Source: an uncultured Opitutia bacterium (GTDB lineage: Bacteria; Verrucomicrobiota; Verrucomicrobiia; Opitutales; Opitutaceae). Taken from it: 64,000 bases of DNA. Shown here one piece after another: positions 10,004 to 20,423 of the stretch. The stretch lies in assembly GCA_903825285.1 (NCBI GenBank), contig CAIJZY010000014.1, forward strand, positions 124,001-188,000, read 5' to 3'. The notes under the pieces are model-generated. The model was not told where the DNA came from and did not search any database. It saw nothing but the letters and a program-made list of their open reading frames with translations. Position 1 is the first letter of the stretch. Each line of letters begins with the position of its first letter. Made by a program: the position numbers and the translations under genes.

Positions 10004-11884
10004 TCACAGCCTCCAGAATCCCTCGCGGGTTAGCGCCGGCGCGGCGCGCAGCCTCCAGACCTCGAACTCCGCGCCGCCGAAGCCCTTCAAGCGCGTGGTC
10101 TCCGGCGTGACGGCGAGCGCGTCGGGGCGCGACGCCAGCAGCGCGTCCACCTCCGGGTCGTGCCGCACGGCGGCGGAGAGCACGATGTCCCCGCCGGTGG
10201 CGAGCGGACACAGGCGGGCGGCGAGGTTCACCGTGGACCCGAAGTAATCCTGACGGTCGTTCTGGTTGATCGCGATGCACGGGCCGTGGTGCAGCCCGGC
10301 CTTGAGCGCGAGCGGGTGCGGCCCGTGTGGTGCGCCGAGGGGCGTCGCAGGCGCATAGGCGTCCGGCGCCGCGAGGAAGCGCTGCGCCCGGATCATGGCG
10401 CGCAGCGCGGCGGCGGGGCGCGGGAAGACCGCGAGGATGGCGTCGCCCATGGTCTTGACGATCGCGCCGTCCTCGGCCGCGACCGCCGCCTTGAGGATCT
10501 CGAAGTGGGTCAGCACGCGGCCGAACGCGGGCGCATCGCCGATCTCCTGGTAGAGCTGGGTGGAATTCCGCAGGTCGGTGAAGACCACCGTGAGGGCTCC
10601 GGCGGAGACCTGGCCGCCGGGACGCAGGACCTCGCGCGCGAAGAGGTCGCGGAAGAGCTGCAGCGCCAGCACCTCGCTGGCGGTGGTGGCCTGGTCGCCC
10701 CACTCGACGTGCTCGATGACCGCGAGCCGGGACTCCGCCGCGGGGTTGGTGACCGTGAGCGTGCCGCCGGGCGCGAGCGCGGGCTCGTCCGCCGGGGCGG
10801 GGGTTGGATCCAGCTCCAGCGCCGCGGCCGGGCCCGCCTCCGGGTCGATGCGGAACGCGCGCGGCGCGGCCTGCGTCCCGGCGCGCACACGGTAGCGGCC
10901 GGGCGGAAGCGCGAGGACGAACGGCCGGGTCTCGCCCGGCGCGAGCCGCTGCTGCGCGACGACATGCGGGGTGACCTGCGGGCCGCCGACGCAGTAGTCG
11001 ACGCGCGGGACCCGGCGGATGGCGGCGTTGGGCGTGAAGGTCAGCTCGACCGTCTGCGCGAAGTCGGCCGTGAAATCCAGGTGACAGGTCTCGCAGTGCG
11101 CGGCGGGCTCCAGCGCCCCGAGCGTGGCGGCGGTGGCCTTGGCGCCGCGGCAGTGCGGGCAGAGCACGTCCCAGTGAAAATCGAGCAGCCCCGCGCGCGT
11201 GGCGTGGAGGAAGAGCGACAGCGTCGGCCGGCGCGGCACGCCCCATTCCTCGGCCAGGGCGTAGGGCCGCAGCCGCTGGCAGGTCAGGTCGTCGGCGGTG
11301 GTCACGCAGTCCGCCAGCCGCGCAACCAGCTCGGCCGGCTGCCGGGCGTCGGAGCAGAGCTGGCGCCGCGCGGAGTCCAGGCGGGCCTCCGCGCCCGGTG
11401 CGAGCCGGACGGGCGTGGCGAGCCGGGAGATCCGCCGGCCCGCCTGGGCGAGCCCGTCGTAGCGGCGGAACACGCGTTCCGTGACCGCGCGCGCCTGGCG
11501 GCCGATGGCGAGCGGTAGGGCCAGCCGGCCGAGCAGCCCGGACGGCGTGAGCCGCATCTCGTAGGTGAGGGTGGTGCCGCCCCCGGCGCGCGGCGCGAGG
11601 TCGCAGCGCATGATCATCCGGGCCACCGGGCCGCTGTGGTACTCGCGGTGCACGGCGTAATGCCAGGGCTCCTGCCACTCGAAGGCCTGCTCCTCCCATT
11701 CGACGACGATCCCCATCACGGTGGCCTGCAGCCGGCGGTGGGCGGAGGGACTCGGCAGCACGGTCACCGGCGGGTAGCCGCAGTCGCGGTTGAAGCGGTC
11801 GGTGTTGGAGACGAGCGGCCAGAGCGCCCCGGGCGGGGCGGCGAGGTCCCAGGTCCAACGGAATGACTGCTCGGGCAGGGGCAT
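10004..11884 (-). CDS. Class III adenylate/guanylate cyclase with SRPBCC and DUF5939-like regions
   Basis: 626 residues from ATG 11884 (a GTG lies two codons upstream). The N-terminal 150 residues look like a START/SRPBCC lipid- or ligand-binding fold (RFNRDCGYPPVTV). The middle has a CxxC...CxxC zinc-ribbon-like pair (CPHCRGAK, CETCHLDF) in a DUF5939-type region. The C-terminus is a class III cyclase with metal-binding Asp in FTDLRNST, Asp in MGDAILAVF, and GSTVNLAARL with Asn/Arg transition-state residues. It has no membrane segments, so is probably a cytosolic cyclase controlled by a small hydrophobic ligand; that role is inference. Confidence 0.85.
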   Translation of the reverse strand: MPLPEQSFRWTWDLAAPPGALWPLVSNTDRFNRDCGYPPVTVLPSPSAHRRLQATVMGIVVEWEEQAFEWQEPWHYAVHREYHSGPVARMIMRCDLAPRAGGGTTLTYEMRLTPSGLLGRLALPLAIGRQARAVTERVFRRYDGLAQAGRRISRLATPVRLAPGAEARLDSARRQLCSDARQPAELVARLADCVTTADDLTCQRLRPYALAEEWGVPRRPTLSLFLHATRAGLLDFHWDVLCPHCRGAKATAATLGALEPAAHCETCHLDFTADFAQTVELTFTPNAAIRRVPRVDYCVGGPQVTPHVVAQQRLAPGETRPFVLALPPGRYRVRAGTQAAPRAFRIDPEAGPAAALELDPTPAPADEPALAPGGTLTVTNPAAESRLAVIEHVEWGDQATTASEVLALQLFRDLFAREVLRPGGQVSAGALTVVFTDLRNSTQLYQEIGDAPAFGRVLTHFEILKAAVAAEDGAIVKTMGDAILAVFPRPAAALRAMIRAQRFLAAPDAYAPATPLGAPHGPHPLALKAGLHHGPCIAINQNDRQDYFGSTVNLAARLCPLATGGDIVLSAAVRHDPEVDALLASRPDALAVTPETTRLKGFGGAEFEVWRLRAAPALTREGFWRL

Positions 11885-11995
11885 GCTCACGTGCTACGGT
11901 TGACGACACCCGGTGGGTGCAGAAAAAAGCGGCGACGGGGGGATCGCCGCAGCAAGGAGACGGGAAACGGGCGCGACCTCAAGCCGCGAGCAGCC

Positions 11996-12748
11996 TCACG
12001 CCGGCTTGGGGGCCAGCAGCTGCTTGGTCAGGAACGCGGCCTGGAGGGCGGAGAGCTCCTTGAGGCCCTGCTGGGCCAGCGCCAGCAGGCGCTGCAGCTG
12101 CTCGGGGGAGAAGGTGGACTCCTCGCCGCTGCTCTGGACCTCCACGAACTGGCCGCGGCCGGTCATGACGACGTTGGCGTCCACCTCGGCGTCCTTGTCC
12201 TCGACGTAGTTCAGGTCCAGCAGCTCCTGGCCGCCGCAGAGGCCGACGCTCACGGCGGCGACGGAGTCGGCGAGCGGGTTCTCGGCCAGCATCCGCGCGT
12301 CCACCAGCTTCTGCACGGCGAGGCGGGTGGCGAGGTAGGCGCCGGTGATGGCGGCGGTGCGCGTGCCGCCGTCGGCCTGGAGCACGTCGCAGTCGATCCA
12401 CAGCGTGTTGTCACCCAGCTTCTGGAGGTCGACGACGGCGCGGAGCGAGCGGCCGATCAGCCGCTGGATCTCGACCGTGCGGCCGTCCAGCTTGCCCTTG
12501 CTGATGTCGCGCGGCTTCCGCTCCAGGGTGGAGTACGGCAGCATGGAGTACTCGGCCGTGAGCCAGCCGCCCTTGACGCCCTGCTGGCGCATCCAGGCGG
12601 GGACCTTGGGCTCGATCATGGCGGCGCAGATGACGCGCGTGGCGCCGAAGGAGACCAGGACGGAGCCCGTGGCGTGCGGCGCAATGCCCGCCTCGAAGGT
12701 GATGCGGCGCAGTTGGGTCGGTTGACGTCCGTCGGAGCGGGAAGGCAT
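11996..12748 (-). CDS. rph: Ribonuclease PH
   Basis: 250 residues, matching the family. RNase PH is a phosphate-dependent 3'-5' exoribonuclease that trims tRNA 3' ends. Conserved blocks include TEYSMLPYSTLERKPRD-like sequence near residue 65, EIQRLIGRSLRAVVD, TLWIDCDVLQADGGTRTAAITGA and DLNYVEDKDAEVDANVVMTG. It lies downstream of hprK, separated by a family A hairpin. Confidence 0.96.
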   Translation of the reverse strand: MPSRSDGRQPTQLRRITFEAGIAPHATGSVLVSFGATRVICAAMIEPKVPAWMRQQGVKGGWLTAEYSMLPYSTLERKPRDISKGKLDGRTVEIQRLIGRSLRAVVDLQKLGDNTLWIDCDVLQADGGTRTAAITGAYLATRLAVQKLVDARMLAENPLADSVAAVSVGLCGGQELLDLNYVEDKDAEVDANVVMTGRGQFVEVQSSGEESTFSPEQLQRLLALAQQGLKELSALQAAFLTKQLLAPKPA

Positions 12749-12751
12749 GGC

Positions 12752-12832
12752 GCGAGTGTAGCGAGCAGCGTGTAGCGAGTAGCGAGTCGAAAAACAGCGG
12801 GATCGGCCGATGCGCTACCCGCCACTCGCCAC
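12752..12832. repeat. Period-7 inverted repeat, family A (copy 3)
   Basis: The left arm has GTGTAGCGAGCAG-type units in 7-nt phase, and the right arm (12811-12831) has the inverted CGCTACC/CACTCGC units. It fills the 95-bp gap between rph and hprK. Confidence 0.8.
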
Positions 12833-12843
12833 CGGATCGAGGG

Positions 12844-13848
12844 TCATGGCGTCAGCGGCCTCTCCTCCCGGTCGATCGGCTTGACGGGGGGGAGCTGGGC
12901 GCTCGCCTGCTGGGACATGAAGGAGATGAGCCGGTCGTTGAAGTCCTTGGCGGGGTCGTGGCCCATGCGCTTGAGCGCCTGCGTGAGCGCGGCGACCTCG
13001 ACCAGGCGGGCCATGTCGCGGCCGGGGCGGACGAAGAGCTCGATGTGCGGCACCTTGAGGCCGAGGACCTCGTAGAACTGCTCCTCGAGGCCGGTGCGCT
13101 CCTCGACGGCGTCGGGGGTCCACTCCTGCAGCGAGACCACCATGTCGATGCGCTTCTCGAGGCGGATGGACTTCACGCCGAACATCTCCGCGACGTTGAT
13201 GATGCCGATGCCGCGGCACTCCATCCAGCCGCGGTTGAGCGGGCGGGAGGTGGCCATGAGCTCGCGCTCGTCGAGCAGCTTGATGACGGTGAGGTCGTCG
13301 GCGACGAGGGAGTGGCCGCGCTCGATCAGGGCAAGGGCGCACTCGCTCTTGCCGACGCCGCTGGTGCCGCGGAGCATCACGCCGACGCCCTTGATGTCGA
13401 GGGTGGTGGCGTGCTCGGTGGTGCTCGGCGCGAACTCGTTGTCGATGCACAGCGTGGCGAGGTTCACGAAGTTCATCGTGATCATCGGCGTGCGCAGGAT
13501 GGGCAGGTTCATCTCCGCGGCCACGGCGAGCATCGGGTGCGTGGCGTTGAAGTTGCGGGTCAGCACGAGGCAGGGGATGTGGCGCTTCACCATCGCCTGG
13601 AGGATCTCGATCTGCTTCCGCTGCGAGAGCGTCTTGAGGTAGGTCATCTCGGCGGCGCCGAGGACCTGAATGCGCTTGTTCGCGAAATACTTGAAGAACC
13701 CCGTCAGCGCGAGGGAGGGGCGATTGATGGTGCCCTCGCGGATGAGCCGGTGCAGACCGGCCTCGCCGGTGACGACCTCCAGTTTCAGCTTCTCGCGGTA
13801 GGACTCGAGAAAATGTGCGACCGTGATGCCGTGGATGGCTTTTTGCAT
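12844..13848 (-). CDS. hprK: HPr kinase/phosphorylase
   Basis: 334 residues. The N-terminal HprK domain is followed by the kinase domain with Walker A GTSGVGKS at residues 161-168, the ECRGIGIINV signature and the C-terminal FVRPGRDMARLVEVAAL. It phosphorylates HPr on Ser46 and reverses the reaction with phosphate, controlling carbon use. In Gram-negative bacteria hprK commonly lies near lptB and rpoN-type loci, as here (lptB is next upstream), and often works with a truncated PTS rather than sugar uptake. Confidence 0.95.
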   Translation of the reverse strand: MQKAIHGITVAHFLESYREKLKLEVVTGEAGLHRLIREGTINRPSLALTGFFKYFANKRIQVLGAAEMTYLKTLSQRKQIEILQAMVKRHIPCLVLTRNFNATHPMLAVAAEMNLPILRTPMITMNFVNLATLCIDNEFAPSTTEHATTLDIKGVGVMLRGTSGVGKSECALALIERGHSLVADDLTVIKLLDERELMATSRPLNRGWMECRGIGIINVAEMFGVKSIRLEKRIDMVVSLQEWTPDAVEERTGLEEQFYEVLGLKVPHIELFVRPGRDMARLVEVAALTQALKRMGHDPAKDFNDRLISFMSQQASAQLPPVKPIDREERPLTP

Positions 13849-13859
13849 GGGCGAACGCG

Positions 13860-13968
13860 GGTAGTAGTGAGTAGCGAGTAGCGGGTAGCGAGGAGAAAAC
13901 CGGCGGGGACGGAGGTCGAGGTGCGTAGTTCGAATGCTCGCTACTCGCTACCGGCTACTCGCTACCGC
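13860..13968. repeat. Period-7 inverted repeat, family A (copy 4)
   Basis: Tandem GTAGYGR units (13861-13892) face inverted units (13935-13967) across a loop of about 40 bp that ends TTCGAATGCTCGC. It lies between hprK and lptB, ending 2 bp before the lptB stop. Confidence 0.85.
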
Positions 13969-13970
13969 CT

Positions 13971-14701
<731 letters not shown>

Positions 14702-14705
<4 letters not shown>

Positions 14706-15247
14706 TTGGCGGGGCCGGCGCCGTCGGCGGGCGAGGTCGACTTATTGGCGTCAAAGCCGAGGTCGCGCAGGGCGGGGCCGGTGATGCGGGACTTTTCCAC
14801 GATCACGCGGCGCTCGCCGCGGAGGAGGGTGATCTTCTCGCCCGAGCTGGTCCAGCCGGTGCCATGGTCCACCAGCACGGGGCCCTCGGTCAGGATGAGC
14901 TTGTCCTGCTGGGGCAGCACCTCGGCGCGGCCGCAGGTCGCCTCGCGCTCGCCCTGCACGATGACGACGTGGCCGGTGGCGAGCATGGAGCGGAACCGGT
15001 CGAGGGTGGGCACGGTGGAGGTCTTGTCGCCCGCGCCGAGCGCGGAGAACTCGAGCCGGTCGCAGGTGAGGTGGAGGTTGGTGCCGGTGACGACGACCGA
15101 GCCGGTGCAGATGCCGTGGGTCTCGTTGCCGACGCTCCACATGTTGAGGTCGTTGCAGTCGAGGATGGTCTTCTGCGGGGGGAGCTCGGCGCGCAGGGCG
15201 GCCGCGAGGCCGAGGAGGCAGCCCAGGAGGGCGGGGAGGGTTTTCAT
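14702..15247 (-). CDS. lptA: LptA/OstA-like periplasmic LPS-transport protein
   Basis: 181 residues with signal peptide MKTLPALLGCLLGLAAALRA, followed by OstA-type beta-strand repeats (GSVVVTGTNLHLTCDRLEF, GHVVIVQGEREATCGRAEV, GPVLVDHGTGWTSSGEKITL). LptA bridges the periplasm in the Lpt machine. It overlaps both lptB and the LptC-like gene by 4 nt. Two or more Cys residues are unusual for LptA and could form a disulfide. Confidence 0.85.
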
Positions 15248-15687
15248 TTCAGCAGGTGCTTGAGCTCGGCGTTGAAGATGACCCGGACCGAGCCGTGCAG
15301 CGAAACCTTTTTCTGGGCGTGGAGGTAGGTCCAGTCGTGGCCGGTGGCCTCGAGGTCGTCGCGGATCAGCCGGACCCCCGCCGTGCCCTCGGCGCGGCTC
15401 TCCTGCGGGTGGAAGGTGGCGGCGGGGCTGAGCAGGATGGTCTCGATGTGGTTGGTGGCGTCGCCGGCGAACACCGTGAGGTTGAGGTCGACGACGTCAG
15501 CCTGGCGGGCCGAGGGAAAGGTGGCGCGGGCGCCGCGGACGATGAGGGAGCGGTGGTTCTCGCGCGTGAACACGGGCAGCACCCAGTCGGAGGCGGGGGC
15601 GAGGGCGACGGGGTCGGCCGCGCCGGCGAGGGCGCAGAGGCAGAAAAATCCGGGCAGGAGGGAACGGTGATTCACGCGGTCAGTCAC
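15244..15687 (-). CDS. lptC: LptC-like LPS-transport protein
   Basis: 147 residues from a GTG that overlaps the kdsC stop (GTGA). The N-terminus (VNHRSLLPGFFCLCALAGAAD) is a signal peptide or anchor. The rest has OstA/LptC-like strands (ESRAEGTAGVRLIRDDLEATGHDW). Identity as LptC rests mainly on position between kdsC and lptA; sequence similarity to LptC is weak and it could be a second LptA-like protein. Confidence 0.65.
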   Translation of the reverse strand: MTDRVNHRSLLPGFFCLCALAGAADPVALAPASDWVLPVFTRENHRSLIVRGARATFPSARQADVVDLNLTVFAGDATNHIETILLSPAATFHPQESRAEGTAGVRLIRDDLEATGHDWTYLHAQKKVSLHGSVRVIFNAELKHLLK

Positions 15688-16205
15688 TTCCGGACCCGCG
15701 CGGCGAGGAGATGTTCGCACACCTCGCGCACGGCGCCGTGGCCGGGGTACCGGGTGGTGACGTAGCGGGCGGCGGCGACGGCGGTGGGCATGGCGCCCGG
15801 GACGCTGACGCCGATGCCGGCCCAGACGAGGGCGGGGGCGTCGATGTCGTCGTCACCCATGTAGGCGACGGCGGCGGGCTCAAGGCGGAGGCGGCGGGCG
15901 AGGTCCTGCAGCGCGGCGAGTTTGTCGGTGCGGCCCTGCACCACGTGCGGGATCCGCAGCTCGGCGGCGCGGACGGTGGTGGCGCGCGAGGGGCGTCCGC
16001 TGATCCAGGCCACGGTGATGCCGGCGTCGGCGAGGCGCTTGAGGCCCATGCCGTCGAGGATTGAGAAGGACTTGGACTCGGAGCCGTCGGAGCAGATCTG
16101 GACGGTGCCGTCGGTGAGCACGCCGTCGACATCCATGGCGAAGAGCCGGATGCGGCCCCACTTGGCGCGAGGCAACCGGATACGAAAGTGGTGGGAGTTC
16201 GGCAT
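15684..16205 (-). CDS. kdsC: 3-deoxy-D-manno-octulosonate 8-phosphate phosphatase
   Basis: 173 residues, typical of this cap-less HAD phosphatase. Motif I is AMDVDGVLTDG, motif II ISGRPS, the lysine is in GRTDKL, and motif IV is YMGDDDID. KdsC removes the phosphate from KDO-8-P before activation to CMP-KDO for LPS core. It leads the lptCAB genes in an overlapping operon, a widely conserved arrangement. Confidence 0.93.
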   Translation of the reverse strand: MPNSHHFRIRLPRAKWGRIRLFAMDVDGVLTDGTVQICSDGSESKSFSILDGMGLKRLADAGITVAWISGRPSRATTVRAAELRIPHVVQGRTDKLAALQDLARRLRLEPAAVAYMGDDDIDAPALVWAGIGVSVPGAMPTAVAAARYVTTRYPGHGAVREVCEHLLAARVRK

Positions 16206-16308
16206 GGAGAGGGGGGCGGGACGGATTACAACCGGAAGCGGGCGGGGAGTTCGAACAAATCTTTGCGGCGGGCGAAGGCAATCATGACCTGTGCGGACTT
16301 AAGACGAA

Positions 16309-16420
16309 CGCCGAACGTCCAACGCCGGACGCCCAACATCGAAATGGATTCCAGCGTGGCGAAGCCACGGGACGATGCTTCGGCGTTCGAGGTTCGGCGT
16401 TGGGCGTTCGTCTGGGCCCA
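16309..16420. repeat. Period-7 inverted repeat, family E
   Basis: The left arm (16312-16345) is five in-phase 7-mers of the form GCCGAAC. The right arm (about 16382-16413) is the inverted counterpart, also in 7-nt phase. The loop contains a second small hairpin (CGTGGC GAA GCCACG). It ends just before the stop codon of the E1 gene. Confidence 0.85.
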
Positions 16421-16421
16421 G

Positions 16422-18458
16422 CTATCCCATCCAGGCGGTGAGCAGCTCGATGAGCTTGTCCTTGGTGGGCCGGTAGGCGTCTTCCAGCTCCGGCGCGAAC
16501 GGCACGGGCAGGTCCAGGGCGCCGATGCGCAGGGGGGCGGCCTTGAGCGCGGCGAAGTTCTCCTCGGTGAGCCGGGCCACGAGCTCGGCGCCGAAGCCGT
16601 GGGTGCGGCGGCCCTCGTGGACGACGACGAGCCGGCCGGTGCGGGCGAGCGAGGCCTGGATGGCGTCGAGCCGGAGCGGCGCGAGACCGCGCAGGTCGAA
16701 GAGGTCGAAGCTGTGCTCGTACTCGCCGGCGAGGTAGTCGCAGACCTCCGCCGCCGTGTGCACCACCTCGCCGTAGGTGACGAATGTGGCGTAGTCGCCC
16801 GTGCGGAGCTGCCGCGGCTGCCAGACCTCGCGGTAGCGCGGGTTCCAGGCGACCGGCTGCTTGCGGCAGCGGTAGAGCGCCTTGTTCTCGAACAGGATCA
16901 CGGGATTGCCGTCCTCGTAGGCCGCCAGCAGCGCGTCGAAGGCGTCCTGGGGCGTGCTGGGATACAGCCCCTTGATGCCCGGCATGCCGAGGAACGTCGC
17001 CTCGAGCTCCTGCGAGTGGAAGGAGCCGAGCTGAACCGTGCCGCAGGGGAAGCGGAAGACGATGGGGCAGCCGGCGCCGGAGCGAAAGTGAAGCGTGGCG
17101 GCGTTCTGCGTGATCTGCGTGAAGGCCTCGGTGGCGAAGTCGGCGAACTGGAACTCCTCGATCGGCCGGTGGCCGTTCAGCGCGAGGCCGAGGGCGTAGC
17201 CGGTGCAGGCGCTCTCGGCCAGCGGAGTGTTGAACACCCGGGGGCGGCCGAACTCGGCGAGGAGGTGCTCGGTGACCTTGAACGCGCCACCGTAGACGCC
17301 GATGTCCTGGCCGAGCAGGACCGACTCCGGGCGCTCGGCGAGGATCTTGCGCAGCGCGGCGTTGATGGCCTGGGCGAGGTTGAGCGAGAGCGGCGCGGCG
17401 GGCGTGGGCTGCCACGGCAGCGGGGCGGCGACCGGGGCGAAGAGGTCCGCCGCCATGCCGGCGGGATCGGGCCGGGGCAGGGCGAGGGAGATCCCGACGG
17501 CCGACTCGAGGAAGGCGCTGAGTTCGGCATCGATCGCGTCGAGCCGCGCGGCGTGGCCGGCGGCGGCGAGCTTCGCGCGGAAGCGCGGCAGCGGGTCGCG
17601 GGCGTGGAAGCTGTCGCTCTCGCCCGGCTTCATGTAGTCGCAGGTGTCGTAGGCCGCGTGGCCCCGGAGCCGCAGCGTGTGGGCCTCGATGAGCACGGGG
17701 CGCGAGGTTGAGCGGACCCGGGCGATGGCGGCGGCGAAGACGCAGGTGCAGGCCTCGACGTCGGTGGCGTCCACCGCGCAGCCCTCCATGCCGTAGCCCG
17801 CGGCGCGGCGCCAGAGCTCGGTGCCGGCGGCGAACTGCTCGCTCATGGGCGTGGAATAGGCGTACTGGTTGTTCTCGATCACGAACACCATCGGCAGCGA
17901 GAGCAGCGAGGCGAGGTTGAGCGACTCGTGGATGTCGCCGGTGCTGGACGAGCCGTCGCCGAAGAAGCCGAAGCCGACGGCCGGCCGGCCGAGCCGCCGC
18001 TGGGAGTCGGTGGCGCCCTCGACGCTCGAGAGCATGGCCCCCAGGTGGGAGATCATCGGCAGCGAGCGCGCCGCCGGGTCGCCATGGTGGATGTTGCCCT
18101 CGCGGGCCCGGGTCGGGCTGCCGGCGTTGGCGAAATACTGGTTGAGGTGGTCGCAGAGGTGCCCGCTCCACACCAGGTGGCCGCCCAGGCCGCGGTGCGA
18201 GAAGGAGACCACGTCCACGGACTTGTCCGCCAGCAGCGCCAGCGGGACGACCAGGCCCTCGTTGCCCTGGCCGCCGGTGACGGTGCCCTTGATCAGGCCC
18301 TGGCGGAAGAGGTCGAGGATGCGGTTGTCCGCCGACCGCGCGAGCTGCATCCAGGCATAGATGCGCAGCCAGGCCTCGGTCGGGTTCTGCTCTAACTCCG
18401 CGGCACGCAGGTCGCGCGACGCCAGGCTGGCGGGAGGAGTGGGTAGGGCCATGTCCAA
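16422..18458 (-). CDS. Fused alpha-beta 2-oxoacid dehydrogenase E1 component
   Basis: 678 residues joining both E1 chains. Residues 1 to about 330 are the alpha part with the thiamine-diphosphate motif (GDGSSSTGDIHESLNLA ending in ENNQYAYS). From about 350 the beta part follows (LNLAQAINAALRKILAERPESVLLGQDIG, then TGYALGLALNGHRPIEEFQFADF, FPCGTVQLGSFHSQ). It would decarboxylate a 2-oxoacid, probably branched-chain 2-oxoacids or pyruvate, and pass the acyl group to E2. No E2 or E3 is in the window. Separate E1 alpha and beta genes are more common. Confidence 0.88.
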   Translation of the reverse strand: MDMALPTPPASLASRDLRAAELEQNPTEAWLRIYAWMQLARSADNRILDLFRQGLIKGTVTGGQGNEGLVVPLALLADKSVDVVSFSHRGLGGHLVWSGHLCDHLNQYFANAGSPTRAREGNIHHGDPAARSLPMISHLGAMLSSVEGATDSQRRLGRPAVGFGFFGDGSSSTGDIHESLNLASLLSLPMVFVIENNQYAYSTPMSEQFAAGTELWRRAAGYGMEGCAVDATDVEACTCVFAAAIARVRSTSRPVLIEAHTLRLRGHAAYDTCDYMKPGESDSFHARDPLPRFRAKLAAAGHAARLDAIDAELSAFLESAVGISLALPRPDPAGMAADLFAPVAAPLPWQPTPAAPLSLNLAQAINAALRKILAERPESVLLGQDIGVYGGAFKVTEHLLAEFGRPRVFNTPLAESACTGYALGLALNGHRPIEEFQFADFATEAFTQITQNAATLHFRSGAGCPIVFRFPCGTVQLGSFHSQELEATFLGMPGIKGLYPSTPQDAFDALLAAYEDGNPVILFENKALYRCRKQPVAWNPRYREVWQPRQLRTGDYATFVTYGEVVHTAAEVCDYLAGEYEHSFDLFDLRGLAPLRLDAIQASLARTGRLVVVHEGRRTHGFGAELVARLTEENFAALKAAPLRIGALDLPVPFAPELEDAYRPTKDKLIELLTAWMG

Positions 18459-18541
18459 GCCCCGACGTTGGTTGCGGCCCGCGCCGCGGGCAAGCCTGCG
18501 TCGCGGGCTAGAAGCAGCCGTCGTCGTGGCCTTTGGGCTGG

Positions 18542-19225
18542 CTACAAAGCGATGGATTCGCGCGGGGCCATCACCTTGACGGTGTGCCCCACGCGCGCGG
18601 CGGCGGCGGCGAACGCCTGCGGGTCGGCGCGGATCTTGTCCGTGGTGTTGTAGTGCATCGGCACGGCCAGCCGCGGCCGCAGCAGGTGCAGCGCCTCGAT
18701 CGCGTCCTCGGGCCCCATGGTGTAGCGGTCGCCGATCGGCAGCAGCGCGAGGTCGAGCCCGTGCCGTCCGATCAGGCGCATGTCGCCGAAGAGCGCCGTG
18801 TCGCCGGCGTGGTAGACCGCGCGGCCCTCGGCGCGCACCACGAACCCGGAAGGCACGCCCATCGCACGGTTCTCGCCGCCGGGCAGCTCGAGCGCGGAGC
18901 TGTGCACGGCGGGGGTGAGGTCGAGCCGGCCCCAGGGGAGCGTGATGCCGCCGCCGGGCATGAGGTCGAGGGTGGCGGCGCCCTGGGCGGCGAAGTGCTC
19001 GGCGAGCTCGTAGGCCGCGACGATCGTGGCGCCGTGCTGGCGGGAGAGCGCGACGGCATCGCAGATGTGGTCCTCGTGGGCGTGGGAGCAGAGGATGTAG
19101 TCGCAGGGCACGGTCGCGGGATCGACGATGCCGTGGGGGTTCTCGCTGAGGTAGGGGTCGAGCACGAGCCGCGCGCCCGCGACCTCGAGCAGGAAGCAGG
19201 AGTGTCCGAAGTAGGTCAGTTTCAT
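18542..19225 (-). CDS. UPF0173-type metallo-beta-lactamase-fold hydrolase
   Basis: 227 residues, matching the UPF0173 family. Zinc ligands are visible in SHAHEDH (near residue 48), in PAVHSS, in YHAGDTALFGDM and at the C-terminal MHYNT. A cytosolic metal-dependent hydrolase of unknown substrate. It lies 34 bp downstream of the aldo/keto reductase gene on the same strand. Confidence 0.9.
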   Translation of the reverse strand: MKLTYFGHSCFLLEVAGARLVLDPYLSENPHGIVDPATVPCDYILCSHAHEDHICDAVALSRQHGATIVAAYELAEHFAAQGAATLDLMPGGGITLPWGRLDLTPAVHSSALELPGGENRAMGVPSGFVVRAEGRAVYHAGDTALFGDMRLIGRHGLDLALLPIGDRYTMGPEDAIEALHLLRPRLAVPMHYNTTDKIRADPQAFAAAAARVGHTVKVMAPRESIAL

Positions 19226-19259
19226 GGGCGGGCGGGTCGGCGCGTGCGGCCGGGACGGT

Positions 19260-20249
19260 TCAGTCGGCCACGGGCCGGGAGATGGCGTCGATGCGCTTCA
19301 TGACCGCGGGGGTCAGCTGGTCCACCAGCGCGAGGGCGCCGAGGTTTTCCTGGAGCTGGGCGGGGCGGGAGGCGCCGAGGATGACGCTGCTGACGTGCGG
19401 GTTCTTGAGGCACCAGGCGACGCCGAGGCGGGGGAGCGACGTGCCGAGCTCGGCGGCAATGGCGGCGAGCTCCTTCACGGCGGCAATGCGCCGCGCAAAG
19501 GCCGGGTCGCCAGTCAGCCGGTCGCGCAGCCATTCCATGCCGGCGGCGTTGAGCCGGGAGTCGGACGGCACGCCGTCGTTGTACTTGCCCGTGAGCAGCC
19601 CGGTGGCGAGGGGCGACCAGATCGTGGTCCCAAGCCCCGGCGCCTGGTAGAGCGGGGCGTACTCCTGCTCGACGCGGGTGCGGTGAAACAAATTGTACTG
19701 CGGCTGCTCGACGATGGGGTGGTGGAGGTGGTGGCGGGCGCAGACCTCGTGCGCGGTGCGGATCTCCGCGGCGCTCCACTCGCTCGTGCCCCAGTAGAGC
19801 GCCTTGCCCTGCGTGATCAGGTCGTGCATCGCCCGCGCGGTTTCCTCGATCGGGACCTCGGGATCGGGACGGTGGCAGTAGTAGAGGTCGAGGTAGTCCA
19901 CCTGCAGGCGCTGCAGCGCGGCGTGACACGCCTCGACCACGTGTTTGCGGGAGAGTCCGACCTGGTTGGGTCCCTCATGCTCGGCGCCGAAGAAGACCTT
20001 GCTCGAGACCAGGTAGGTGTCGCGCGGCCACCCCGACTCCCGCAGGATGTGCCCCATCACGATCTCGGCCTGGCCGTCGGCGTAGGTTTCCGCGTTGTCG
20101 AAAAAGTTGACGCCCGCGTCGTACGCGGCGTGCAGGAGCTGCTTTGCGACCGGATCGCCCACCTGCTTGCCGAAGGTGACCCACGCGCCGAAGGAGAGCG
20201 CGCTGACCTTGAGGCCGGATGAACCCACGCGACGGTAAAGCATGTCCAT
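19260..20249 (-). CDS. Aldo/keto reductase, potassium-channel beta-subunit type
   Basis: About 329 residues from ATG 20249 ([21 protein letters not shown]); an in-frame ATG lies four codons upstream. The catalytic tetrad region is present: [11 protein letters not shown] (Asp/Tyr), SSKVF (Lys) and [14 protein letters not shown] (His). The end [18 protein letters not shown] is typical of NADPH binding in this class. Substrate unknown. A perfect palindrome about 175 bp upstream and the MarR gene beyond it suggest redox or xenobiotic control. Confidence 0.9.
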   Translation of the reverse strand: MDMLYRRVGSSGLKVSALSFGAWVTFGKQVGDPVAKQLLHAAYDAGVNFFDNAETYADGQAEIVMGHILRESGWPRDTYLVSSKVFFGAEHEGPNQVGLSRKHVVEACHAALQRLQVDYLDLYYCHRPDPEVPIEETARAMHDLITQGKALYWGTSEWSAAEIRTAHEVCARHHLHHPIVEQPQYNLFHRTRVEQEYAPLYQAPGLGTTIWSPLATGLLTGKYNDGVPSDSRLNAAGMEWLRDRLTGDPAFARRIAAVKELAAIAAELGTSLPRLGVAWCLKNPHVSSVILGASRPAQLQENLGALALVDQLTPAVMKRIDAISRPVAD

Positions 20250-20423
20250 GCCGGAGATCATGCGCGGCGGTGGCGCCTTGTCTATTGGTCTGCGCAGAAA
20301 AATCGCCGCACGGTCAGATCAACCCCCCCAGCGTGTAGGAAGGAGCGAAGCGCTTGACCCAAGCGTCATGAAACCTGTCCTGCCGCAGCAGTCTATTCCG
20401 TGAATTAGGCGAACGACGCATTT

